A stretch of DNA of 19,851 nucleotides, taken from positions 1-19,851 of the forward strand of contig SXKQ01000122.1 of assembly GCA_005778045.1 (NCBI GenBank). Direction: 5' to 3'. Origin of the DNA: Planctomycetia bacterium (GTDB lineage: Bacteria; Planctomycetota; UBA1135; GCA-002686595). Each line of letters opens with the position of its first letter. The stretch's first letter is position 1. This document shows, piece by piece, positions 7,698 to 15,121 of this stretch. Both the position numbers and the translations under genes were made by a program. The notes under the pieces were generated by a model. It was not told the origin of the DNA. It searched no databases and saw only the letters and a program-made list of their open reading frames with translations.

Positions 7698-8086
7698 GCC
7701 TCTCGCCACGCGTGCGGATCTTCGCGGCGGTCGAGCCCGTCGATTTCCGCGAGGGCTTCGACCGCGTGGTGCAGGTCGTGCGCGACGAGTTTGGCGAGGA
7801 TCCGTTCGCCGGCGACCTCTTCTGCTTCTTCAACCGTCGTCGCGACCGCGTGAAGGTGCTCGTGTGGGATCGCAATGGCTTCTGGCTGCACTGCAAGCGG
7901 CTCGAGCGTGGCACGTTCGAGCGCCTCGAAGGGCGCGGTCCGAGGGTGGAGATCGAGCGCGCTCAGATGTCGATGCTGCTCGAGAGGATCGACACAAAGT
8001 CCACGAGACTTCGCCGTCACTTTTCGCGCGATCTGCGTATCTGTGCGCGTGACACGGACCGTGAAAGAGAGCGAGCTTCCCGATGA
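7691..8086 (+). CDS. tnpB: IS66 TnpB (Orf2) accessory protein
   Basis: A 131-residue protein starting at the ATG that overlaps the tnpA stop. It shows the strongly conserved IS66 Orf2 sequence: VDFREGFDRVVQVV near residue 18, DPFAGDLFCFFNRRRDRVKV near 37, WDRNGFWLHCKRLERGTF near 59, and a C-terminal LERIDTKSTRLRRH. The family is usually about 115 residues, so the last 15 or so (after RRHF) are probably an extension running into the tnpC start. The frame is intact, although tnpC downstream is broken. Function in transposition is required in some IS66 members but its mechanism is not known. Confidence 0.9.
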   Translation: MLSLSPRVRIFAAVEPVDFREGFDRVVQVVRDEFGEDPFAGDLFCFFNRRRDRVKVLVWDRNGFWLHCKRLERGTFERLEGRGPRVEIERAQMSMLLERIDTKSTRLRRHFSRDLRICARDTDRERERASR

Positions 8087-9580
8087 TCCCGAGGCGCTGA
8101 AGGCGCTGCTCGCGCAGCGCGATGCGCGCATCCGCCAGCTCGAGCTCGAGAACCGCATCCCGCGCGTTGAGCGTTTCGCGCCCAAGAGCGAGCGCCGCCC
8201 GTCGCAGTGCTTCGTGCTCGACGCGAAGCAGCAGCACTTGCTCTTCACCGAGCTGATCGAGGCCGCCGAGCGCGTCGCCGACGAGAAGCGGGTCGAGGGC
8301 CAAGTCGAGATCGTCAAGCCCGAGGCCGAGGCGGTGCTGCGGCGTCGCAAGCACTTCCCGCCGCACCTGCCCGTGGTCCGCACGAGCTACGAGTTTCCTC
8401 TGGAGCAGCGCGGCTGCGTCTGCGACGCGACGATGGAGACGATCGGCGACGAAGTGACGAAGGAGCTCGAGCGCCTCGAGCTATCGGTCCTGCACGAGAT
8501 CGCGCGCGCGAAGCACGCCTGCAAGGCGTGCGCGTGTGGCGTGAAGCTGACGCCGGGCTTCGACCGAGTGATCGACAAAGGCATCGCTCCGGCCACCACA
8601 CGCCCTACAACCGTCGCGAGTCGAAGTACGCGAGCGAGGGCTTCGACCTGTCGCGCTCGGTGCTGTGCGAGAGCGCGAACACGTGCGGCAAACTGCTCGG
8701 GCCGATCGCGGAGGGGGTGCGCAAGGACGCGCTGGCCACGGGCACTCAGCAGACCGACGAAACGCCGGTCAAGCTCTAGGAAGACGGCCACCAGCACTCG
8801 CGGCAAGGTCGCGTGTGGGTCTATCACGGCCTCGGTGACCAGATCTTCTTCGACATGACGGAATCGCGCGGCCGTGACGGCCCGAGCGCGGCGCTCGGGG
8901 GCTTCGCGGGCTACCTGCAGGCCGACGCCTAACCAGGCTACGACGCTGTCTTCCGCGATGGTCGCGTGCTCGAAGTGGGCTGCTGGGCCCACGCGAGGCG
9001 CTATTTCGTGAAGACCGAAGAACAGGAACCGCAGCTTGCGAAGGCGGCGATCGACCGCATTCGCGAGCTCGACGTGATGGAACGCGCTGCGAAGGAACGC
9101 TCGCTTGCGCCGGACGCGGTGCGCGAGCTGCGTCGTACCGAGGCGCTGCCGCACCTCGCGGCCCTGCGCGACTGGATGACGGTCACCCGCGCCCCGGTGC
9201 TCGACAAGGGCGCGCTGGCCAAGGTCATCGACTACGCGCTCTCGAGCTGGACCGCGCTCTGCCGCCGCTGCGACGACGGCGGCCTTGAGATCGACAACAA
9301 TGGCTCGGAGCGCTCGCTGCGCACAGTCGCCGTCGGCCGCAAGAACTGGATCTTCTTCCGCAACGAACGCGGCGGCCGCACTGCCGCGGTCATCTACTCG
9401 CTGAGTGCGACGTGCAAGAAACACGACGTCGATCCGCGCGCCTACCTGCGCGACGTGCTCCTGCGCATCAGCAAGGTCTCCGACGTGCGCGAGCTCACGC
9501 CCCACGACTGGAAGGCGAAGTGGGCCCCCATCGTCGAAGCCCACCGCGCGAGCATCGTCGAACGCGTGCTGGCGAAGTAG
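8049..9580 (+). pseudogene. tnpC: IS66 TnpC DDE transposase, degraded
   Basis: The frame opens at GTG 8049 (or GTG 8061) inside the end of tnpB and encodes the helical, leucine-rich N-terminus (EALKALLAQRDARIRQLELEN) and the zinc-finger-like segment CKACACGVKLTP. Near 8590 the frame changes: DKGIAP is followed in another frame by HHTPYNRRESKYASEGFDLSRS, with roughly 40-50 nt of the usual sequence between them missing. Two in-frame stops follow, TAG 8777-8779 (after TDETPVKL) and TAA 8930-8932 (in QADA-stop-PGYDAVF, where the family has Tyr or similar). The C-terminal part is well preserved, including EVGCWAHARRYF and the catalytic-Glu region LEIDNNGSERSLRTVAVGRKNW. Net length is not a multiple of three. 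Certainly inactive as a single protein. Confidence 0.9.
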
Positions 9581-9581
9581 T

Positions 9582-9601
9582 CCGCCTCAGGCGTCAGGCG
9601 G
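9582..9601 (+). terminator. Hairpin just after tnpC
   Basis: CCGCCT (9582-9587) pairs with AGGCGG (9596-9601) across an 8-nt loop, 1 nt after the tnpC stop. No T-run follows, so terminator function is uncertain. Confidence 0.3.
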
Positions 9602-9621
9602 CCGCGTCAACAGCCTCGCGG

Positions 9622-9644
9622 GGTGGGGATCGCCGAACGGTTAC
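9622..9644 (-). repeat. Right terminal inverted repeat of the IS66 element
   Basis: Its complement starts with the same 15 bases as the left end (GTAACCGTTCGGCGA). It differs at repeat positions 16 and 22. It closes the element about 125 bp from the stop codon of the transketolase-like gene. Confidence 0.88.
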
Positions 9645-9702
9645 TCTTCGAGAGATCGGAGGCGCCCCGCGGTTCTTGGGCGGGCGAGGGGCGGGAAGTG
9701 AG

Positions 9703-9740
9703 CGCGGGCCGCGCGTGCTGGGGGGCACGGGCGGCCCGCG
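9703..9740. terminator. Strong GC hairpin downstream of the transketolase-like gene
   Basis: CGCGGGCCG (9703-9711) pairs perfectly with CGGCCCGCG (9732-9740). After a 3x3 internal mismatch, GTGC (9715-9718) pairs with GCAC (9725-9728) over a G-rich loop. It lies about 30 nt past the minus-strand stop codon. There is no long T-tract, so it may act as a factor-assisted terminator or an mRNA 3' end stabiliser. Confidence 0.5.
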
Positions 9741-9769
9741 GTGGGGCGAGAGCGGGGGGCGGGCGCTAG

Positions 9770-12100
9770 CTACTTCTGGCCCATGCGGGCGAGTCGGGTG
9801 GGGCGCTCGGCGGCGAACTTGGCGATGCCGGCCCAGAGGGAGTCGGGGTCGATGTGGGCTTCCTTCTTGAGCTCTTCGACGTTGCCGCCGGTGCGCCAGC
9901 GGTTGTCCCAGTCGCTGGAGAGGACGTACTCCTCTGCGATCTTGTGGGGGAGCCAGTCGTGCATCAGGCGGCGGGCGCCGTTGGTGATGCAGGTGGAGTC
10001 CATCCAGTCGGACCAGGGCAGGACGCTGTCGCGGTAGGACTGGGGCTGGAGCTGGAACAGCTCCCACGAGACGGCCTGCACGAGCTTCACGTTCGGGCCC
10101 TCGCCCTTGGCGAAGCGCGGCAGCAGCGCGTAGAGCGACTCGGTCGAGCTCGTGCCTTGGATGATGATCGTGCCTTCCTTGGGGCGCTTGGGATCGAAGT
10201 CGCGGATCACGTAGGCGCCCTTGGCGGCGTCGAAGTGCGACGGGATGCCGAGCGCGGCGCGATCGGGAACCTTGACGTTGGGGCGCGTCAAGTGGATCGC
10301 CACGATCGGTTGCTTGCAGCGCAGGGCGGCGGCGAGCGCGGGCGCGACCTCGTTGTGCTCCCACGGGTGGATGTTGATCACGTGGCCGTCGGGGAAGAGC
10401 TGCGTCACGCCCGGCGAAAAGATGCCGAAGTGCGTGCGGCTGTCCTCGGCGGTCTCGGGGCCCGAGTGGCCGACGACCCAGATCGTCTTGCCGACCTTGA
10501 GCGGGCAGTCCTGCGCGAGCTGGCTGAAGAGGCGGAACATGCCGTACTTCAGGTACGAGAACGAGCCGTAGGTGGAGCAGGCGCCCCAGTAGCCGAGGAA
10601 CTCCTTCTCCGGCTCCGCGCTCATGTTCACGGTGGCGAGGCCGACGGTCAGGCCCGAGTTGGTGAACTCGGTGATCTGCTGCGGGAGCAGCGAGCCGTGC
10701 GGGTTCTTGGTGCGCTCGTACCAGCCGAAGTTCTTCTTGTCGCCGAAGTCCTTGGCGAAGCCGAAGATGCCGGTCGACTCGGCGAGGTCCGCGGAGCAGG
10801 CGAGCACCAGCGGCCGGCCCATCTTCTCGCGCGCGTAGGAGTTGAACCACGAGCCGAAGGTCAGGAACGCGTTCTTGTTGGCGATCGCGGTGCCCGGCGC
10901 GGCGAAGAGCTCCTTGGGCAGTGCCTGCGGGTCGAGCCAGCTGGTGTCCTCGGCGAGGTTGACCTTGCTCTCGAGGCGGAAGCCCTCGGCCTTCGCCGGA
11001 ACGCTCTCGCCGATCTCGACCAGCGTGTCGGCGAGGTACTCCATCAGGTCGGGGTCGTTGGCGAGCACGCTGAAGACGGTGTGGAACCACTTCTCCGACT
11101 GCTCGCGGCACTTCGACTCGCCGGGATCGGTCGTGTCGCCCGCGCCCTCGAACGCGACGCCGTACTTGCGCGCGAAGTCCTCGCGGCACTTCCAGAAGAG
11201 CTCGCTGTTGCGCTTGTGGGCCGCGCCGTGCGAGTGGAAGTCGAACTTGTGGTAGCCGCGGCCCTTGCGCGTCTTGACCCACACGCAGCCGGGGCGGCCG
11301 CCGGTGGAGTCGGCGCACACGATCTCGAGCAGCGCCTTGGTGATTTCCTCGTAGTTTTCGCCCTCCGTCGTGCCGGCGACGCGCCAGCCGTAGGGCTCGA
11401 ACCACTCGACCGGCGTGCCGTGCACGACCTCGCTGTTCGCGAAGTGGTCGATGCCGTGGTCATTCCAGTCGAATAGGTAGATCAGATTGTCGAGGCCGAG
11501 GCCCCAAGCCGAGTTCTTGACCTCGTGGTGCGCGCCGGCGGTGTGGCCGCCCTCGCCCTCGATCGCGAACACCTTCACGTCGCCGGCGCCGGCGTGCTTG
11601 AGCGCCATGGCCTCGCCGAGCGCGGCGGGCGCGCCGTGGCCCGAGGGACCGGTGTTGAACTTGAAGAAGAGCGTCTTGCCCTCCATCTCCGCGTGGCCCG
11701 GCAGGTGGCCGTTGTAGCGCAGCCAGAGCAGGTCTTCCCACGTGAGCTGGCGCTCCTTGGCATTGGGCACGAGGTACTTGGGATCGCCGGTCTGGGCGTA
11801 GCGCAGGCGCAGCGCCTCGTTGTAGACCGCGAGCATGGCGTAGATCACCGGGTTGCAGTGGCCGGCGACGAGGACTGAGCGGTCGCCGAAGGCCAGCTCG
11901 GGCCGACGTACGTCCCAGCGCATGACACCCAGCGTCGCCGCAACCATCAGCGGCGTCTTGGAGCGCGAGCCGCCCGGGTGGCCGCTCTGGCGCAGGTTCA
12001 GCATCAGGTCGATGCACTGGTCGATCAGGTCTCCGACCTTCTCCCAATGCTGGAAGTGCGGGCGGAGGCTCTCGAGGCTGGGCTTGGCAAGGGTCTGCAT
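9770..12100 (-). CDS. Divergent, long transketolase-like thiamine-diphosphate enzyme
   Basis: A 776-residue protein; typical transketolases are about 660. Transketolase transfers a C2 ketol unit between sugar phosphates in the pentose phosphate pathway. Visible matches are SGHPGGS with His41, GHCNPVIYAML with His81, TGPSGHGAPAALGEAMALKH (150-169), the ThDP/metal motif near 179-213 (EGEGGHTAGAHHE to LIYLFDWN with Asn213), SADLAEST in the pyrimidine-binding domain, and HSGPETAEDSRTHFG, which aligns with the usual GEDGPTHQP. The canonical GDG of the metal site reads GEG here (Glu183). The GVREFGM region is replaced by NMSAEPEKEFLGYWG. The ATG at 12100 has a clear AAAGGA 5 nt upstream, the best ribosome site in the window. 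Activity could be transketolase or a related ketol transfer; I favour transketolase. Confidence 0.85.
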   Translation of the reverse strand: MQTLAKPSLESLRPHFQHWEKVGDLIDQCIDLMLNLRQSGHPGGSRSKTPLMVAATLGVMRWDVRRPELAFGDRSVLVAGHCNPVIYAMLAVYNEALRLRYAQTGDPKYLVPNAKERQLTWEDLLWLRYNGHLPGHAEMEGKTLFFKFNTGPSGHGAPAALGEAMALKHAGAGDVKVFAIEGEGGHTAGAHHEVKNSAWGLGLDNLIYLFDWNDHGIDHFANSEVVHGTPVEWFEPYGWRVAGTTEGENYEEITKALLEIVCADSTGGRPGCVWVKTRKGRGYHKFDFHSHGAAHKRNSELFWKCREDFARKYGVAFEGAGDTTDPGESKCREQSEKWFHTVFSVLANDPDLMEYLADTLVEIGESVPAKAEGFRLESKVNLAEDTSWLDPQALPKELFAAPGTAIANKNAFLTFGSWFNSYAREKMGRPLVLACSADLAESTGIFGFAKDFGDKKNFGWYERTKNPHGSLLPQQITEFTNSGLTVGLATVNMSAEPEKEFLGYWGACSTYGSFSYLKYGMFRLFSQLAQDCPLKVGKTIWVVGHSGPETAEDSRTHFGIFSPGVTQLFPDGHVINIHPWEHNEVAPALAAALRCKQPIVAIHLTRPNVKVPDRAALGIPSHFDAAKGAYVIRDFDPKRPKEGTIIIQGTSSTESLYALLPRFAKGEGPNVKLVQAVSWELFQLQPQSYRDSVLPWSDWMDSTCITNGARRLMHDWLPHKIAEEYVLSSDWDNRWRTGGNVEELKKEAHIDPDSLWAGIAKFAAERPTRLARMGQK

Positions 12101-12241
12101 CGCGGTCCTTTTCTCACCCGCTGGCCGACGTTCCGACCGGGCCGGGCGCTCGCCGCAGACTCTAGCAGGAAGGTCGTCCTCGCGCCGCTTTCCGCCGCGC
12201 GCGTGTCGACAGCGGACGCCGCAGAGTGTCCCCTAGGGCCG

Positions 12242-13507
12242 ATGAACTTGCTGGACGAGGGGCCGGGGCTGGAGTCGGGCAGCTTGCTGCTGCGCAACCC
12301 GATCTACCTCGGCTACACGATCCTCGGCCTGGTGGCGTTCACCTTCGCCACGGACCTGCTGGTCGATACGAGCTCGTCGATCGGCGTGGTGTACTCCGTG
12401 CCCATCTTGCTGACGCTCTGGCTCGGCCGTCGCGAGATCACGATCTACGTCGCCGTCCTGTGCGCGGCGCTGGTCGTGGCCGCGGTCCCGGCTCACTACG
12501 CGGCCGCGGAAGAGCTGCGCGAGATCGTGCTCGGTCGCTGCTCCAACCTGTTCGCGATCTCGATCGCGGCAGCCCTGTCGGTGATGCGCCTGCGCAGCGA
12601 GCGCGAGCTCCAGCGCATGCGCAGCTGGGCAGTGACGACGCTGCGCGGCCTGACGGAGGCCGTGATCTCGGTGGACGCGACGGATCACGTGGTGTTCGTC
12701 AACATCGCGGCGGAGCGGTTGCTCGGACGACCGCGCGAGCAGCTCCTACGGCGGCCACTCGGAGACGTGTTCATCGTGCGCGACGTCGGCGGTCCGCCGC
12801 GGCCGCCGGTCGTGGAGTTCTCGGAGCTCGGGATCAGCGACGCGCGCGAGGCGCAGCTGTTCGTCATCGGAGGCCAGCGGGTCGCGATCGAGTATTCGCG
12901 CACGAGCGTGCTGGCGCAGGGTGACGAGCGCTTTGGAGAGGTGATCGTGTTCCGCGACATTCGCTCGCGCAAGGAGCACGAGGAGACCATCCGCAAGCTC
13001 GCCTACCGCGACGACCTCACGGGCCTGCCCAATCGCGTCTCGATGCTCGATCGCTTCCAGCTCGAGCTCGCGCACGCGCGCCGCGGCAAGAACGTGCTCG
13101 GCGTCATGTACCTTGATCTCGATGGCTTCAAGCTCGTGAACGACACGCACGGCCACGAGGCGGGCGACCACGTGCTCAAGGTGACGGCTCGGCGACTCGC
13201 ATCGACGCTGCGCGCGGGCGACACGGTCGCGCGCCTCGGTGGCGATGAGTTCGTGCTGCTGCTGCCGGGCGTCGCGGGTCCGGAAGAAGCGAGCAAGGTG
13301 GGCGAGAAGATCGTCGCCGCGCTCGAGCAGCCGATCGAGTGGAACTCTGCGTCGCTGAGCGTGTCCGCGAGCATCGGACTGGCGCTCTATCCGGCGGACG
13401 GCGACGAGCCCGAGACGCTGCTGCGACGCGCGGACAAGGCCATGTACCGCGCGAAATCCGGCAGCCGCGGTCAGGTCGAGAGCGTGCGGCGCAACGAGTG
13501 GGACTGA
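12242..13507 (+). CDS. Membrane-anchored PAS-GGDEF diguanylate cyclase
   Basis: A 421-residue protein predicted to make the second messenger c-di-GMP from two GTP. Four hydrophobic segments lie at about 21-41, 47-62, 66-85 and 101-116, a small membrane sensor module. A PAS-like domain spans about 130-243 (LTEAVISVDATDHVVFVNIAAERLLG, then GEVIVFRDIRSRKEHEETI). The GGDEF domain spans about 248-415 and starts with the usual DDLTGLPNR. The active-site GGDEF (333-337) is intact, and so is the inhibitory-site RxxD (Arg324 to Asp327, RAGD), five residues before it, so product inhibition is likely. No EAL domain is present. ATG 12242 is chosen because the membrane segments begin right after it; AGGG lies a few nt upstream. 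It is divergent from the transketolase-like gene. Confidence 0.93.
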   Translation: MNLLDEGPGLESGSLLLRNPIYLGYTILGLVAFTFATDLLVDTSSSIGVVYSVPILLTLWLGRREITIYVAVLCAALVVAAVPAHYAAAEELREIVLGRCSNLFAISIAAALSVMRLRSERELQRMRSWAVTTLRGLTEAVISVDATDHVVFVNIAAERLLGRPREQLLRRPLGDVFIVRDVGGPPRPPVVEFSELGISDAREAQLFVIGGQRVAIEYSRTSVLAQGDERFGEVIVFRDIRSRKEHEETIRKLAYRDDLTGLPNRVSMLDRFQLELAHARRGKNVLGVMYLDLDGFKLVNDTHGHEAGDHVLKVTARRLASTLRAGDTVARLGGDEFVLLLPGVAGPEEASKVGEKIVAALEQPIEWNSASLSVSASIGLALYPADGDEPETLLRRADKAMYRAKSGSRGQVESVRRNEWD

Positions 13508-13530
13508 GAGCCCGCGCGAGCGCGGGACTC
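13508..13530. terminator. Bidirectional hairpin between convergent genes
   Basis: CCCGCG (13511-13516) pairs with CGCGGG (13521-13526) over a CGAG loop. GAG (13508-13510) and CTC (13528-13530) extend the stem past one bulged A. It fills the short gap between the convergent stop codons at 13507 and 13529, which suits a shared terminator. Confidence 0.55.
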
Positions 13531-14683
13531 ACTCTTCCCAGAGGCGCGAGAGGCTGTCGAGCGCATCGCGCGAGCGACGGCCGCGCGAGTCCCAGCGACG
13601 CATCGCGTCGTAGAGCGCGACCAGCGCCTCCTGCTCGCGCGAATCGGAGAGCTTGCCCTCGCGGAGCGCGGGGAAGGCGACGTTGCTGACGCGACCCCAG
13701 CGCGTGCGGCCGAGCCGCGTCTCGCCGCTCGCGAGCAGCACGTTCAGCGCCAGCACGACGCGCACCTCGGGGTCCTGCTCGCGCTCGAGCGCATCGAGCA
13801 TGCGGTCGACGACCTCGGGGCTGCGCAGCTTCCACAGGCCCTTGGCGAGCGCCATGCGCGCACCAGCGTCTTCGAGACCGAGGCGGTCGAGCCACAGGCG
13901 CTCCGTCTCGCTGTCGAGGGTGTGCGCCATGCGGCGGCGGGCGGCCGGCACGAGGCCCTGCTCGCGCACCTCGCGGCCAAAGCGCTCGTACCATGCGCGC
14001 CAGTCCTCCTCCGGATGCTCGCGTGCGAGGTCGAACACGATCGCCCAGCCGAGGAAGTGAGCCACGAGGTTGTCGCGCGAGTCGTACTCGTCGGTGGCCT
14101 CGAGCTTCATCCAGCGCTCGACCTCCGCGTCGCTGGCCTTGAGGTCGCGCAGCTCGCGCAGGGGCCAGCAGGCAAGGCCATCGCCGAACCAGCGGCCGTC
14201 GTGCAGCACGCCGTCGCCCCAGAAGGACGCGAGGCCTTCCTCGAACCACAGGGGCAGCCGCAGGCCGAGGTCGGCGATGCGCGCGTGGACGAGCTCGTGC
14301 ACGGCCGTGCCGGCGTCGCTGGTGCCGAGGAACACGCCCGAAGGCTCGAGGCTGAAGATGCCGCTGCGCACGTGGTAAGCGCGCACGCGGGCCGGGCCGA
14401 TGTCGGGCACCATCTGGAGCTCCCCGGTGGCCGGGCCGTCGGGGGGGGCCGAGTCGCGCGACTGGGGATCGAGCGCGTGCACGCGCACGGGCCGGGCGAA
14501 GGCGCCCATGCGTTCCTCGACCGCGGCGATGGCGGGCTCGAGCGTCTCGCCGAAGCGATCGACGTCGACCTTCTCGTCGTCCTTGACGTACAGCGTCCAG
14601 GAGTCGTCGCGCAGGACGGGGGTCCAGCTCGCGCAGCCGCCGAGCAGCGGAGCGAGGCCGAGCGCGAGGAGAACCAGCCGCAT
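13529..14683 (-). CDS. Lipoprotein with HExxH zinc-metallopeptidase domain
   Basis: A 384-residue protein. MRLVLLALGLAPLLGGC is a lipoprotein signal with a lipobox-like LGGC and Cys17 as the likely lipidation site. The gluzincin-type zinc motif HELVH lies at 129-133 (GTAVHELVHARIADLG), followed by LWFEEGLASFW, whose Glu148/Glu149 supply the likely third ligand. This layout matches 'peptidase MA-like' proteins, which are often of unknown substrate. The C-terminal region (about 265-345) is helical and rich in Ala/Leu/Arg with a HEAT-like look. The open frame extends upstream to 16306, but this is the shadow of the plus-strand genes; ATG 14683 begins the lipoprotein signal, with ATG 14713 as an alternative. 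The Shine-Dalgarno is weak. Enzymatic activity is inferred from the motif only. Confidence 0.82.
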   Translation of the reverse strand: MRLVLLALGLAPLLGGCASWTPVLRDDSWTLYVKDDEKVDVDRFGETLEPAIAAVEERMGAFARPVRVHALDPQSRDSAPPDGPATGELQMVPDIGPARVRAYHVRSGIFSLEPSGVFLGTSDAGTAVHELVHARIADLGLRLPLWFEEGLASFWGDGVLHDGRWFGDGLACWPLRELRDLKASDAEVERWMKLEATDEYDSRDNLVAHFLGWAIVFDLAREHPEEDWRAWYERFGREVREQGLVPAARRRMAHTLDSETERLWLDRLGLEDAGARMALAKGLWKLRSPEVVDRMLDALEREQDPEVRVVLALNVLLASGETRLGRTRWGRVSNVAFPALREGKLSDSREQEALVALYDAMRRWDSRGRRSRDALDSLSRLWEE

Positions 14684-14848
14684 GGACGCCGATCGTGCGC
14701 CACCGCTCCGCATCTGTCCAGCCACCGCAACGCCGCACTTCGCGAGGACTTCGTGAGCAGCCCCTGCGGGGCCTAGCTTGCCGCCCGAACCGCCCGCGCT
14801 ACCTTGGGGCGCCTGCCTTCGCTGCCCACGACCCCCGCGCACCCTCCC

Positions 14849-15082
14849 ATGGCCACCTTCCGCTGCGAGCTCGACGCCCCGAACAACATCGTGATGGTGA
14901 TGGTCACCGAGGACGATGGCAGCGAGCACGACTACCAGTTCGACTTCGACCCGCGCTCGGGCCGCTACGAGTTCTCCGAGCGCGAGATCCTCGAGCGCGA
15001 CTTCGGCACCGAGTGGGTCGAGGAGATGGAAAACGCCGTCAAGGGCCTGATCGAGCAGGCGGTTCGGGCGCGGCGCGGCTGA
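14849..15082 (+). CDS. Small acidic protein of unknown function
   Basis: A 77-residue protein that I do not recognise. It is acidic (Asp/Glu-rich), without a signal peptide or membrane segment. The first half looks like beta strands (FRCELDAPNNIVMVMVTEDDG, then YQFDFDPRSGRYEF), and the second half is a helix (ILERDFGTEWVEEMENAVKGLIEQAV). The ATG at 14849 is favoured; a TTG at 14804 in frame would add Pro-rich residues that look non-coding. A TACCTT hexamer at 14800-14805 could be its -10. It ends 39 nt before deoB and may be cotranscribed with the nucleoside genes, but deoB has its own candidate promoter. Coding potential is supported by the codon pattern and composition rather than by homology. 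Confidence 0.6.
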   Translation: MATFRCELDAPNNIVMVMVTEDDGSEHDYQFDFDPRSGRYEFSEREILERDFGTEWVEEMENAVKGLIEQAVRARRG

Positions 15083-15108
15083 GGCAGGACGGCGGGCGCG
15101 CCGTGGCC

Positions 15109-15114
15109 TAAGAT
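15109..15114 (+). promoter_or_regulatory. -10-like hexamer TAAGAT before deoB
   Basis: TAAGAT ends 7 nt before the GTG start of deoB, with no Shine-Dalgarno. Position and A/T content in a G/C-rich gap suggest a promoter giving a leaderless operon mRNA. No convincing -35 is visible. Confidence 0.4.
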
Positions 15115-15121
15115 CGAGCTC

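Larger units (their letters stand above)
7313..9644 (+). mobile_element. IS66-family insertion sequence, transposase inactivated
   Basis: The element is 2332 bp with 23-bp terminal inverted repeats that agree at 21 of 23 positions and begin with GTAA, as is usual for IS66. It carries the family's three-gene set in order: tnpA, tnpB, tnpC. tnpA and tnpB are intact and overlap; tnpC is broken by a deletion with frameshift and two further stops. IS66 elements usually make 8-bp target duplications. The flanks here (GCGCCATC on the left, TCTTCGAG on the right) do not match, so the copy is old, recombined, or has mutated flanks. Confidence 0.9.

Noticed and set aside
8207..8779. Separate 190-residue gene inside the IS element
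   Set aside because: Its second half is the frameshifted middle of tnpC and its first half is a shadow of the tnpC N-terminus.
98..8932. Reassignment of TAG (pyrrolysine-like or other recoding), suggested by internal TAGs in the gamma-glutamyltransferase and tnpC
   Set aside because: TAG ends the transketolase-like gene, deoB and tnpC at the expected C-termini, tnpC also contains a TAA and a frameshift, and no recoding machinery is visible; decay is simpler.
9594..11405. 603-residue minus-strand frame overlapping the transketolase-like gene
   Set aside because: Arg/Pro/Gly-rich shadow of the real gene in another frame, with no coherent domain.
9854..11476. 540-residue plus-strand frame opposite the transketolase-like gene
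   Set aside because: Val/Glu/Arg/Leu-rich composition typical of antisense frames here; no domain pattern.
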